Translations under genes and position numbers: made by a program
In this document: piece by piece, positions 1 through 5,372 of the stretch
How the letters are laid out: every line of letters begins with the position of its first letter
How positions within the stretch are numbered: the stretch's first letter is position 1
The notes under the pieces: model-generated
Database searches by the model: none
Told to the model about the DNA's origin: nothing
The model's input: only the letters and a program-made list of their open reading frames with translations
Origin: Deltaproteobacteria bacterium
GTDB lineage: Bacteria; Desulfobacterota; Desulfobacteria; Desulfobacterales; Desulfobacteraceae
NCBI GenBank assembly: GCA_019314105.1
Contig: JAFCZY010000152.1
Location: 1-5,372 of the forward strand
Direction of reading: 5' to 3'
Length of the DNA stretch: 5,372 bases

Positions 1-703
1 TTAATGCCGCGTCCATTTCCTCCCCGAGTTTATTGATTTCAAAAAGGGCTTCATCCAGCATTTCTTCAATCGGATCTCTATTTTTATCCATTTCCTTACG
101 GATTGCATCCTCCAAAGCCTGATAGGCTTCCTGGGACAGGGGCTGCCCATCACTGACGGGAACAACCTGATACCCCGCGTCTGTACTGATGATTGAAAAA
201 TCTGCATTTTTAGCAAGCTGTTCAACCTCGTCAAACAATTCTTTTTGCTGGTGTAAGGTTTCTTTTTGAAGTTTATTTTGTTCTTCCTGAAAAGAAGCGG
301 TTTCAAAAAAATCCAATATCCGGGTCTTTAATACTTCAATAAACTGGGTCATGCTTCTGCTGAAATAAACGGCTGACCCTGCCGGCATTTCAATCACAAC
401 CGGGCAATATTCATTATCAAAATTATTCACAAGGCAAAGGTCTTCCGAGGTCTCACAGGTTTTGGCATGTTCAGCAAGAAGCTTTCTGACAATCGTTGAT
501 TTACCTGTGCCTTCCAGACCTGTAACAAAAATATTATATTCAGGGCCTTTCATGTTCAGCCCGAAATCAATGGCTTCAACAGCCCGTTTCTGACCGATAA
601 TGCTGTCTAAAGGATCCAGTTCAGAGGTATCCTTAAAATTAAACAGACCGGAAGAATATTTTTTACTCACCTCTTTCATAGAAATCTTAAATTTTTGCCC
701 CAT
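1..703 (-). CDS. Lon-like ATP-dependent protease (AAA_32 family), N-terminal part, truncated by window edge
   Basis: The reading frame runs from an ATG at 703 leftward without a stop to base 1, giving 234 residues of a protein whose family members are usually near 800 residues. Residues about 20-115 carry the N-terminal signature of Lon-like proteases of the AAA_32 type: a DPLDSIIGQKRAVEAIDFGL segment (30-49), Walker A GLEGTGKST (62-70), a VNNF segment (92-95) and an MPAG segment (106-109). Residues about 134-234 are charged and Glu/Lys/Gln-rich, probably the helical or coiled-coil insertion seen in this family. The Walker B region and the Ser-Lys protease domain would lie beyond the left edge and cannot be judged. 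The start is well supported by a purine-rich Shine-Dalgarno site five bases upstream. Family knowledge predicts a cytoplasmic ATP-driven protease, with unknown substrates here. It lies 29 bases downstream of the thioesterase gene and is probably co-transcribed with it. Confidence 0.9.
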   Translation of the reverse strand, partial: MGQKFKISMKEVSKKYSSGLFNFKDTSELDPLDSIIGQKRAVEAIDFGLNMKGPEYNIFVTGLEGTGKSTIVRKLLAEHAKTCETSEDLCLVNNFDNEYCPVVIEMPAGSAVYFSRSMTQFIEVLKTRILDFFETASFQEEQNKLQKETLHQQKELFDEVEQLAKNADFSIISTDAGYQVVPVSDGQPLSQEAYQALEDAIRKEMDKNRDPIEEMLDEALFEINKLGEEMDAAL

Positions 704-708
704 TTTTA

Positions 709-716
709 TCTCCTTT
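709..716 (-). promoter_or_regulatory. Shine-Dalgarno site of the Lon-like protease gene
   Basis: On the minus strand the sequence reads AAAGGAGA, followed by five bases and then ATG at 703. This is the strongest ribosome binding site in the window and it fixes the protease start. It sits in the 29-base gap after the thioesterase stop, so the protease can be translated independently within a shared mRNA. Confidence 0.8.
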
Positions 717-732
717 GTGATATTTCTTATGC

Positions 733-1464
733 TCAATCCATGGGAATTATCTGGGCATCTGCATATAACAGTGACGCATCAAATATATTGCATTGATACA
801 CACCATTCATCTTTTGCCAGCCGGATCGGATAGTTTCTTTGGCTTTCCCGATTTCACGGTTAAACCTGATTTTAATATTTCTGATCGGTCTGCCATTATT
901 ATTTATTGTCTTATGGTACAAGGTTTCCAGAAATCCCAGGTATATGGTATTGTTCACATGCCCGTTGATATCAAAATCCGAATATCTCAGACTGACATCC
1001 ATCTCCTGTTCCGGCTGAATTCTTCCGCAGGTCTTCCAGTCATCAATTCCCTTATCAAACCATTCCTCTTTTTCAATCTCATAAAGACTGGAAATGTCAC
1101 CCGGCACTTTTGCAATCCGCTTTCGTTTGAAATCAAAAAAAAGCCAGACACTTGATCCCCTGGCAATATCCCCCAGAGATGATTCTATATGATACTCCCT
1201 GAATCCTTTATACCCATTAAACCCTCTTGACCAAGTGGTGATTTTAATCTCCTCCCCCAGCAGGGGATAACGGAAAAACTCAATTTCCAGACGATTTAAA
1301 AACCAGGTAAGCCCTTTTTCAAATAACACATCCGGCCCGGCCCCAAGCCCTGTTGAATGTAACGTTGCCATTTCCTGAAACAACCGGGCAACCGACTGGA
1401 TTCTCAGTTTATAGTGCTGGTCTATATCAAAAAATCCTATTTTATGGTGTTTTTCTATCTTCAT
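733..1464 (-). CDS. Acyl-ACP thioesterase (FatA/FatB-like, double hotdog)
   Basis: The 243-residue product resembles bacterial members of the acyl-ACP thioesterase family, which hydrolyse acyl-ACP to free fatty acid and ACP in the cytoplasm. It contains two hotdog halves. The first, about residues 1-130, has a helix beginning near LRIQSVARLFQEMA and a WFLNRLEIEF strand. The second, about 155-243, carries the family signature DINGHVNNTIYLGFLE (165-180). By analogy with plant FatB, D165, N167 and H169 are the catalytic network residues. In the following strand, FNREIG, the Glu of the plant REC motif is kept but the Cys position is Ile. An in-frame ATG at 1491 would add nine basic residues, but no ribosome site precedes it. 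The ATG at 1464 has AAGGGTG just upstream and gives the usual family N-terminus, so it was chosen. It is the first gene of a probable two-gene operon with the Lon-like protease. The chain-length preference cannot be read from sequence. Confidence 0.87.
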   Translation of the reverse strand: MKIEKHHKIGFFDIDQHYKLRIQSVARLFQEMATLHSTGLGAGPDVLFEKGLTWFLNRLEIEFFRYPLLGEEIKITTWSRGFNGYKGFREYHIESSLGDIARGSSVWLFFDFKRKRIAKVPGDISSLYEIEKEEWFDKGIDDWKTCGRIQPEQEMDVSLRYSDFDINGHVNNTIYLGFLETLYHKTINNNGRPIRNIKIRFNREIGKAKETIRSGWQKMNGVYQCNIFDASLLYADAQIIPMD

Positions 1465-1517
1465 TTTCACCCTTTTTTTGTGACGTAACATAGTTTAAAC
1501 AATTAATTAAAATTAAA

Positions 1518-1546
1518 ATCATATAAAAGAAAGTCTTTTGTGAAAA
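1518..1546 (-). promoter_or_regulatory. Candidate sigma-70 promoter for the thioesterase-protease operon
   Basis: On the minus strand a TTTTCA hexamer (1546-1541) is followed by a 17-base spacer and TATGAT (1523-1518), matching the consensus at 4/6 and 5/6 positions. Transcription would begin near 1511, leaving a leader of about 47 bases before the ATG at 1464. A perfect minus-strand TATAAT at 1587-1582 is an alternative but lacks a reasonable -35 box. The region is very AT-rich, so chance matches are likely. Confidence 0.3.
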
Positions 1547-1594
1547 CTATTGAAAATATAAATTTTTCTTCATAAAAAATAATTATAGAACAGT

Positions 1595-1611
1595 ATTGCG
1601 CATTGCGCATT
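1595..1611 (+). repeat. Tandem TGCGCA element, probable HigA operator
   Basis: ATTGCGC is repeated head to tail with a seven-base period (1595-1601, 1602-1608, then ATT). Because TGCGCA is itself a palindrome, the two copies at 1597-1602 and 1604-1609 also form a perfect 13-base inverted repeat around T1603. It stands out as a GC-containing island in an otherwise AT-rich intergenic stretch and overlaps the -35/spacer region of the proposed higBA promoter. Antitoxins of the HigA type commonly autoregulate by binding such palindromes through their helix-turn-helix, so this is the best operator candidate. This assignment is inferred. Confidence 0.45.
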
Positions 1612-1623
1612 ATGTGGTATACT
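1596..1623 (+). promoter_or_regulatory. Candidate extended -10 promoter of higBA
   Basis: TGGTATACT at 1615-1623 is an extended -10 element (TG, one base, then TATACT with 5/6 consensus matches). A weak -35, TTGCGC (1596-1601), lies 16 bases upstream inside the TGCGCA repeats. Transcription starting six to eight bases after the -10 would begin at about 1629-1631, on the toxin ATG at 1630, giving a leaderless or nearly leaderless mRNA. An alternative promoter is TTGAAA (1550-1555), a 17-base spacer and TAAAAA (1573-1578), which would give a leader of about 45 bases carrying the repeat. Confidence 0.4.
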
Positions 1624-1629
1624 GCATTC

Positions 1630-1908
1630 ATGATCAAATCATTCAAGCATAAAGGATTATGCAAATTTTTTGAAACTGGTAGCGTAGCCGGCGTTCAGCC
1701 TGGACATAAACAAAAATTACGACTTCGGCTCACCGCTCTTGATACAGCGACTTGCATAGAAGATATAAATACCCCAGGTTGGCGGCTTCACAGTTTAAAA
1801 GGTGAGCGGCAAAAATTATGGGCTATTGATGTAAATAAAAACTGGCGTATCGTTTTTAAATTTAAAGACGGGAATGCCTATATTGTAGATTATGAGGATT
1901 ATCACTAA
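1630..1908 (+). CDS. higB: HigB family toxin (RelE/ParE-like ribosome-dependent mRNA endonuclease)
   Basis: The 92-residue product is full length for the HigB family, with the characteristic start MIKSFKHKGL, a central RLHSLKG segment (52-58), WAIDVNKNWRIVF (64-76) and the terminal VDYEDYH. Family knowledge places these toxins in the ribosomal A site, where they cut translating mRNA. H54, R73, D90, Y91 and H92 correspond by position to residues reported as important in Proteus vulgaris HigB, so the toxin looks intact. The frame is open upstream to a TTG at 1603, but that would add nine atypical residues and lies in the operator repeat, so ATG 1630 was chosen. It has no clear Shine-Dalgarno site, in keeping with possible leaderless translation. 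Its stop overlaps the antitoxin start by one base. The toxin-first order is normal for higBA. Confidence 0.93.
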   Translation: MIKSFKHKGLCKFFETGSVAGVQPGHKQKLRLRLTALDTATCIEDINTPGWRLHSLKGERQKLWAIDVNKNWRIVFKFKDGNAYIVDYEDYH

Positions 1909-2198
1909 TGGCTATGCATAACCCACCCCATCCAGGGGAATTTATCAAAGAAGTATATTTGAAACCATTGGGGGTCTCCCCCCGCAGTGTTGCTTTTCGG
2001 CTTAAAGTATCGCCTTCAACCTTTTCACGGCTCATCAAAGGACAAAGTTCTATCAGCCCTGAAATGGCCTTGCGCCTGTCTAAATGCATTGGACGAAGCC
2101 CTGAAAGCTGGCTTTTCATGCAGGATAATTATAACCTGTGGCAGGCGAAAAAAAGAATAGATTTGACAGGAATAGAGCCTTTGACAATCTCAGCTTAG
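1908..2198 (+). CDS. higA: HigA family antitoxin (XRE-type helix-turn-helix)
   Basis: The 96-residue product has the HigA signature: NPPHPGEFIKEVYLKPLGVS near the N-terminus (5-24), a helix-turn-helix at about 25-44 with PSTFSRLIKG as the recognition helix, and the closing SPEMALRLSKCIGRSPESWL and NYNLWQAKK segments. It should bind and neutralise HigB and repress the operon through the upstream palindrome. Its ATG shares one base with the higB stop (TAATG), with GAGGA at 1894-1898 as ribosome site, so translation is probably coupled to that of the toxin. A second in-frame ATG at 1914 is possible but less well spaced. The start of the gene holds two GC-rich hairpin-capable segments. The stop is 44 bases before hsdM and no terminator is visible, so read-through into the restriction genes is plausible. 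Confidence 0.93.
   Translation: MAMHNPPHPGEFIKEVYLKPLGVSPRSVAFRLKVSPSTFSRLIKGQSSISPEMALRLSKCIGRSPESWLFMQDNYNLWQAKKRIDLTGIEPLTISA
1926..1983 (+). repeat. Paired GC-rich hairpin-capable segments in the start of higA
   Basis: CCCC-ATCCA-GGGG (1926-1938) and GGGGG-TCT-CCCCC (1970-1982, with a sixth C at 1983) can each form a small stem. They can also pair with each other in the alternative arrangement (CCCC 1926-1929 with GGGGG 1970-1974, GGGG 1935-1938 with the C run). Both lie in codons of the conserved HPGEF and PLGVSP segments, which explains part of the composition. A role in setting the toxin to antitoxin ratio is possible but speculative. Confidence 0.25.
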
Positions 2199-2242
2199 CA
2201 CCTTGAACGACATATGTTCTCTAAGGAAAAAGAAAAATCATT

Positions 2243-3694
2243 ATGTTTGAACAGACCTTTAAAAATATAGACGACATCCTTCATAAAGATGCGGGTTGTG
2301 GAAGTGAATTAGATTATGTAGAGCAAACCTCCTGGGTGTTGTTTCTAAAATATCTGGATGATTTTGAGAAAGACAAAAAAACAGCCGCCGAGCTGTCGGG
2401 TAAAACTCACACCAATATTATTGCTCACGAATACCAATGGAAAACTTGGGCGGCGCCAAAATTAAAAAACGGGAAAATTGATCACAACGCTTTAACGGGT
2501 GATGATCTCTCTGATTTTGTGAATATCAAACTATTCCCTTATCTTAAAAAGTTTAAAACCACTGCTGAAAGCGCCAATACCATTGAATATAAAATTGGGG
2601 AAATTTTCAGCGAACTGAAAAACAGAATCCAAAGCGGTTATAATTTGCGTGAAGTGGTAAATTTAATTGATGATCTCCGTTTTCGAACCCACGCTGAAAA
2701 GCATGAAATGAGCCATTTGTATGAAAGCAAAATTAAAAATATGGGTAATGCGGGTCGCAATGGTGGAGAATACTATACCCCGCGACCGTTGATCAAAACC
2801 ATTGTAAAAATAGTGGCTCCGGAAATGGGAAATACTATTTATGATGGTGCGGCAGGTTCAGCAGGGTTTCTGGTGGAAGCCTTTAATTATTTAAAACAGA
2901 ATAAAAAGCTGTCTACTGCTGATACCATTACTTTACAGAAAAGCACCTTTTACGGCAAAGAGAAAAAATCCTTAGCGTACATTATTGGTATTATGAATAT
3001 GATTTTGCACGGCGTAGAAGCCCCCAATATTATTCATACCAATTCACTTGCCGAAAACCTTGCCGATATACAGGAAAAAGACCGGTACGATGTCGTCCTG
3101 GCCAATCCTCCTTTTGGGGGGAAAGAAAGAGCTGAAGTGCAGCAAAATTTCCCGATAAAAACCGGTGAAACCGCCAGTCTGTTTTTACAGCATTTCATTA
3201 AAATATTAAAAGCCGGCGGTAAAGCCGGTGTGGTGATTAAAAATACCTTTTTGAGTAATACCGATAATGCGTCTATTGCGTTGCGGAAAGAATTATTAAC
3301 GAGTTGTAATTTACATTCAGTTTTAGATTTACCCGGCGGAACTTTTACAGGCGCCGGTGTTAAAACCGTGGTCTTGTTTTTTGATAAAGGAATTTCCACC
3401 CAAAAGACCTGGTTTTATCAACTCAACTTAAATAGAAACCTGGGAAAAACCAACCCGTTAAACGAAAAAGATTTAGCTGAATTTGTAGAACTGCAAAAAA
3501 CAAAACCCGAAAGTGAAAACTCCTGGACGGTGATTATAAAAGACATTGACCCGACAACCTTTGACTTATCTGCTAAAAACCCCAATACTCCGGAAGAACC
3601 ACCCTTACGCCAGCCTGAAGAAATTTTAAAAGAGATAAAAACCCTGGATAAAGAAAGTGAAACTATTTTAGGCTCAATTCTGGAGTTGATATGA
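2243..3694 (+). CDS. hsdM: Type I restriction-modification system DNA methyltransferase subunit (N6-adenine)
   Basis: The 483-residue product is a complete HsdM. Residues about 1-140 are the helical HsdM N-terminal domain (MFEQTFKNIDDILHKDAG onward). Residues about 150-445 form the N6-adenine methyltransferase fold, with the GEYYTPRPL segment (175-183), AdoMet-binding motif I DGAAGSAGFL (201-210) and catalytic motif IV NPPF (288-291). Motif I differs from the textbook DPACGTGGFL but matches a variant I recall in many HsdM proteins, and the catalytic motif is intact. The length is close to that of EcoAI-type M subunits. Two copies should join HsdS to methylate adenine on both strands of a bipartite site, and with HsdR to restrict unmodified DNA. 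AAGGA at 2223-2227 is 15 bases before the ATG, a rather long spacing. The 3' end overlaps the next gene by ATGA. Confidence 0.95.
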   Translation: MFEQTFKNIDDILHKDAGCGSELDYVEQTSWVLFLKYLDDFEKDKKTAAELSGKTHTNIIAHEYQWKTWAAPKLKNGKIDHNALTGDDLSDFVNIKLFPYLKKFKTTAESANTIEYKIGEIFSELKNRIQSGYNLREVVNLIDDLRFRTHAEKHEMSHLYESKIKNMGNAGRNGGEYYTPRPLIKTIVKIVAPEMGNTIYDGAAGSAGFLVEAFNYLKQNKKLSTADTITLQKSTFYGKEKKSLAYIIGIMNMILHGVEAPNIIHTNSLAENLADIQEKDRYDVVLANPPFGGKERAEVQQNFPIKTGETASLFLQHFIKILKAGGKAGVVIKNTFLSNTDNASIALRKELLTSCNLHSVLDLPGGTFTGAGVKTVVLFFDKGISTQKTWFYQLNLNRNLGKTNPLNEKDLAEFVELQKTKPESENSWTVIIKDIDPTTFDLSAKNPNTPEEPPLRQPEEILKEIKTLDKESETILGSILELI

Positions 3695-4536
3695 ATAAAA
3701 AGAATAAGCTTCAATTATTTCAAGACCAGAAAGTAAGAACCCACTGGGACGAGGAACAAGAAAAATGGTTTTTTTCTATTATTGATATTGCCGCAATCCT
3801 CTCTCAAAGCATTAATCCACAAGCCTATTGGAGGAAGCTAAAAGAAAGGCTCAAGAAAGAAGGCAATGAAACCGTGACAAATTGTCACAGTTTGAAAATG
3901 CTTGCTCAAGATGGCAAGATGAGAATGACGGATGTAGCCGATACAGAAACACTTTTACGCCTCATCCAATCTATCCCTTCGCCAAGAGCGGAACCCTTTA
4001 AATTATGGCTGGCAAAAGTAGGTGCTGAACGGATTGATGAAACCGAAGACCCGGAACTTGCTTTTGACCGTGCTATGGAAACCTATCTTAAAAAAGGGTA
4101 TTCAAAAGAATGGATAAATCAGCGTTTAAAAAGCATTGAAGTCAGAAAAGAACTGACTGATGAATGGCATGAAAGAGGGATGAAACAAGGATTGGAATAC
4201 GCCATTTTAACAAACGAAATAACCAAGGCCTGGGCAGATAAAAGTGTTAAGGATTACAAAAAATTTAAAGGACTTAAAAAGCAGAATTTGCGAGACAATA
4301 TGTCCAATCTGGAATTGGTTTTAAATATGCTGGCAGAAGCATCAACAACAGAAATCTCCAAGAAAAAACAGCCTGAAGGATTGGAAGAAAATAAAGATAT
4401 TGCCAGAAAAGGCGGAAATGCTGCTAAAAAAGCAAGAGTGGAAATTGAAAAACAAACGGGTGAACCCATTGTGACAGCTAAAAATATGAAAACCCTTTTA
4501 GATAAACCCAATAATAAGAATATTGAGAATAAGTGA
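3691..4536 (+). CDS. Bro-N domain, DinD/RhuM-like protein embedded between hsdM and hsdS
   Basis: The 281-residue product begins with a Bro-N type domain (about 5-115): a WFFSIIDIAAIL segment (26-37), a YWRKLKERLKKEG segment (47-58) and MRMTDVADTETLLRLIQSIP (77-96), followed by AEPFKLWLAKVG. Bro-N domains occur in phage antirepressors and baculovirus Bro proteins and can bind DNA. The second half (about 155-270) resembles the C-terminal part of DinD: EWHERGMKQGLEYAILTNEI, NLELVLNMLAEASTTEISK and IARKGGNAAKKARVEIEKQTG. E. coli DinD is damage-inducible and was reported to disrupt RecA filaments. Whether this homologue does so is unknown. The start is supported by GGAG (3682-3685) five bases upstream and by a 4-base overlap with hsdM, and the gene ends one base before hsdS. 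No nuclease motif or membrane segment is seen. The role could be operon regulation, restriction control or damage sensing. Confidence 0.88.
   Translation: MNKKNKLQLFQDQKVRTHWDEEQEKWFFSIIDIAAILSQSINPQAYWRKLKERLKKEGNETVTNCHSLKMLAQDGKMRMTDVADTETLLRLIQSIPSPRAEPFKLWLAKVGAERIDETEDPELAFDRAMETYLKKGYSKEWINQRLKSIEVRKELTDEWHERGMKQGLEYAILTNEITKAWADKSVKDYKKFKGLKKQNLRDNMSNLELVLNMLAEASTTEISKKKQPEGLEENKDIARKGGNAAKKARVEIEKQTGEPIVTAKNMKTLLDKPNNKNIENK
3869..3893. repeat. Near-perfect inverted repeat inside the Bro-N gene
   Basis: Eleven-base arms (3869-3879 and 3883-3893) around a three-base centre AAT pair with one mismatch. The core GTGACAAATTGTCAC is perfect in its six-base arms. It lies in codons for ETVTNCHSLKM, a segment that is itself conserved in Bro-N proteins, so the symmetry may partly reflect codon choice. 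It could be an operator for a dimeric protein or an mRNA hairpin between hsdM and hsdS, or chance. Confidence 0.4.
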
Positions 4537-4537
4537 T

Positions 4538-5372
4538 ATGAAACAGGGGTGGGAAGTGAAAAAGTTGGGGGAGGTTTGTGAAGTGATTGCAGGTCAATCG
4601 CCTCAGGGTAAATACTATAATTCAGAAAAAAAAGGCTTACCTTTTTATCAAGGCAAAAAAGAATTTACTGAAAAATACATTGGTAAACCAACTAAATGGA
4701 CAAGTAAAACAACAAAAGAAGCGGAAGCAACCGATATTTTAATGTCGGTTCGTGCTCCTGTTGGCCCGATAAATTTTTCAACTCAAAAAATTTGTATTGG
4801 TCGCGGTCTTGCGGCTATTAGAGCAAGCGAATTGATAGAAAGAGAATTTCTGTTTAATTTTTTATTAAAATACGAAAATGAAATTGTTGGTAACACAGGT
4901 GCAGTTTTCAATTCAATCAATAAAGCACAAATTAAAGCCATTCAAATCCCATTCCCTCCACTTCCCGAACAAAACCGCATAGTAGCCATTTTAGATAAAG
5001 CCTTTACCGCCATAGCCAAAGCAAAAGCCAATGCCGAACAAAATCTGAAAAATGCTAAAGAACTTTTTGAGAGTTATTTGCAAACAGAGTTTGCAAATGA
5101 AAGATGGGAAAAGAAGACTTTAAATCAAATTTCAGATAATTTAGATAGCAAAAGAGTTCCCATAACCAAAAAAAATAGAACAAAAGGATTAATCCCTTAT
5201 TACGGTGCCTCTGGAATTGTTGATTACGTTGCTGATTATTTATTTAATGAAGACTTACTTTGTATCTCTGAAGATGGTGCTAATCTTTTAGCTCGAACTT
5301 ATCCAATTGCATTTTCAATATCGGGGAAAAATTGGGTTAATAATCATGCTCACGTTTTACGATTTAAAAATA
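4538..5372 (+). CDS. hsdS: Type I restriction-modification specificity subunit, C-terminal part cut off by window edge
   Basis: The frame is open from ATG 4538 to the right edge, giving 278 residues of a protein usually about 380-450 long. It shows the standard architecture. The first target recognition domain is about 1-140, starting WEVKKLGEVCEVIAGQSPQG and containing DILMSVRAPVGPINF (66-80) and CIGRGLAAIRA (86-96). The central conserved region PLPEQNRIVAILDKAF (141-156) continues as a long Ala/Lys/Glu-rich helix to about 185. The second recognition domain begins at WEKKTLNQISDNL (190), with IPYYGASGIVDYV (219-231), ISEDGANLLARTYPIAF and VNNHAHVLRF. Each domain reads one half of a bipartite DNA target and the helices set their spacing. 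The target cannot be deduced here. The start lies one base after the Bro-N gene stop with no strong ribosome site, suggesting coupled translation. The second half-repeat, its helix and the hsdR gene are not visible. Confidence 0.93.
   Translation, partial: MKQGWEVKKLGEVCEVIAGQSPQGKYYNSEKKGLPFYQGKKEFTEKYIGKPTKWTSKTTKEAEATDILMSVRAPVGPINFSTQKICIGRGLAAIRASELIEREFLFNFLLKYENEIVGNTGAVFNSINKAQIKAIQIPFPPLPEQNRIVAILDKAFTAIAKAKANAEQNLKNAKELFESYLQTEFANERWEKKTLNQISDNLDSKRVPITKKNRTKGLIPYYGASGIVDYVADYLFNEDLLCISEDGANLLARTYPIAFSISGKNWVNNHAHVLRFKN

Noticed and set aside
1..306. A 101-codon minus-strand open frame starting at 306
   Set aside because: It is offset by one base from the Lon-like protease frame, which has a Walker A motif, a strong ribosome site and continues through this whole stretch. 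The translation of the 306 frame is Lys/Arg-rich and resembles no family.
600..1155. Plus-strand open frames at 600-833 and 793-1155
   Set aside because: They lie opposite the thioesterase and protease genes, lack ribosome sites and show no recognisable family features.
1465..1491. Nine-codon N-terminal extension of the thioesterase from ATG 1491
   Set aside because: No ribosome binding site precedes it, whereas ATG 1464 has AAGGGTG at a good distance and gives a family-like N-terminus.
1603..1629. N-terminal extension of HigB from TTG 1603
   Set aside because: The extra residues are absent from typical 92-residue HigB proteins and the codons fall in the operator and -10 sequences.
2164..2186. 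Two TTGACA hexamers (2164-2169 and 2181-2186) at the end of higA as an hsdM promoter
   Set aside because: Both match a perfect -35 consensus, but neither has an acceptable -10 hexamer 15-19 bases downstream.
2205..2219. GAAC-N7-GTTC around CATATG upstream of hsdM as a LexA/SOS box
   Set aside because: The known GAAC/GTTC-type SOS box has a four-base spacer. Here it is seven, and the symmetry is imperfect.
3034..4511. Minus-strand open frames opposite hsdM and the Bro-N gene (3034-3399, 3418-3714, 4254-4511)
   Set aside because: They are antisense shadows of well-supported genes with biased composition and no family features.

Overview
The window is a 5.4 kb piece of an AT-rich bacterial chromosome with two parts that meet at an AT-rich divergent intergenic region (about 1465-1629). 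The left part is core-like and on the minus strand. The right part is accessory and on the plus strand. No gene pins down the taxon. The protein style, with a Lon-like AAA_32 protease next to an acyl-ACP thioesterase, is compatible with a Gram-negative anaerobe such as a Desulfobacterota, but that is only an impression and homology searches would be needed.

Left part (minus strand, 1-1464): an acyl-ACP thioesterase gene (733-1464) is followed, 29 bases downstream and behind a strong Shine-Dalgarno site, by the first 234 codons of a Lon-like ATP-dependent protease that leaves the window at base 1. They look like one transcription unit read leftward from a promoter near 1518-1546.

Right part (plus strand, 1630-5372): a HigB/HigA toxin-antitoxin pair (1630-1908 and 1908-2198, one-base overlap) is preceded by a tandem TGCGCA operator-like element and an extended -10 box placed so that the toxin mRNA could be leaderless. 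After 44 bases comes a type I restriction-modification locus: hsdM (2243-3694), a DinD/RhuM-like Bro-N domain gene (3691-4536) and hsdS (4538 to beyond the right edge). The junctions are a 4-base ATGA overlap and a 1-base gap, so the three genes are almost certainly translated from one mRNA. HsdM and HsdS would form the M2S1 adenine methyltransferase. The HsdR motor/nuclease subunit is not in the window and should lie downstream.

The most interesting element is the Bro-N/DinD-like gene tightly embedded between hsdM and hsdS. It suggests an accessory subunit, a regulator or a guard protein tied to the restriction system and possibly to DNA damage or phage sensing. With the adjacent HigBA module, the right part looks like a small defence or stabilisation island inserted beside a housekeeping operon. 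No RNA genes, CRISPR arrays, insertion sequences or convincing terminators were seen. No gene-free stretch exceeds 300 bases.
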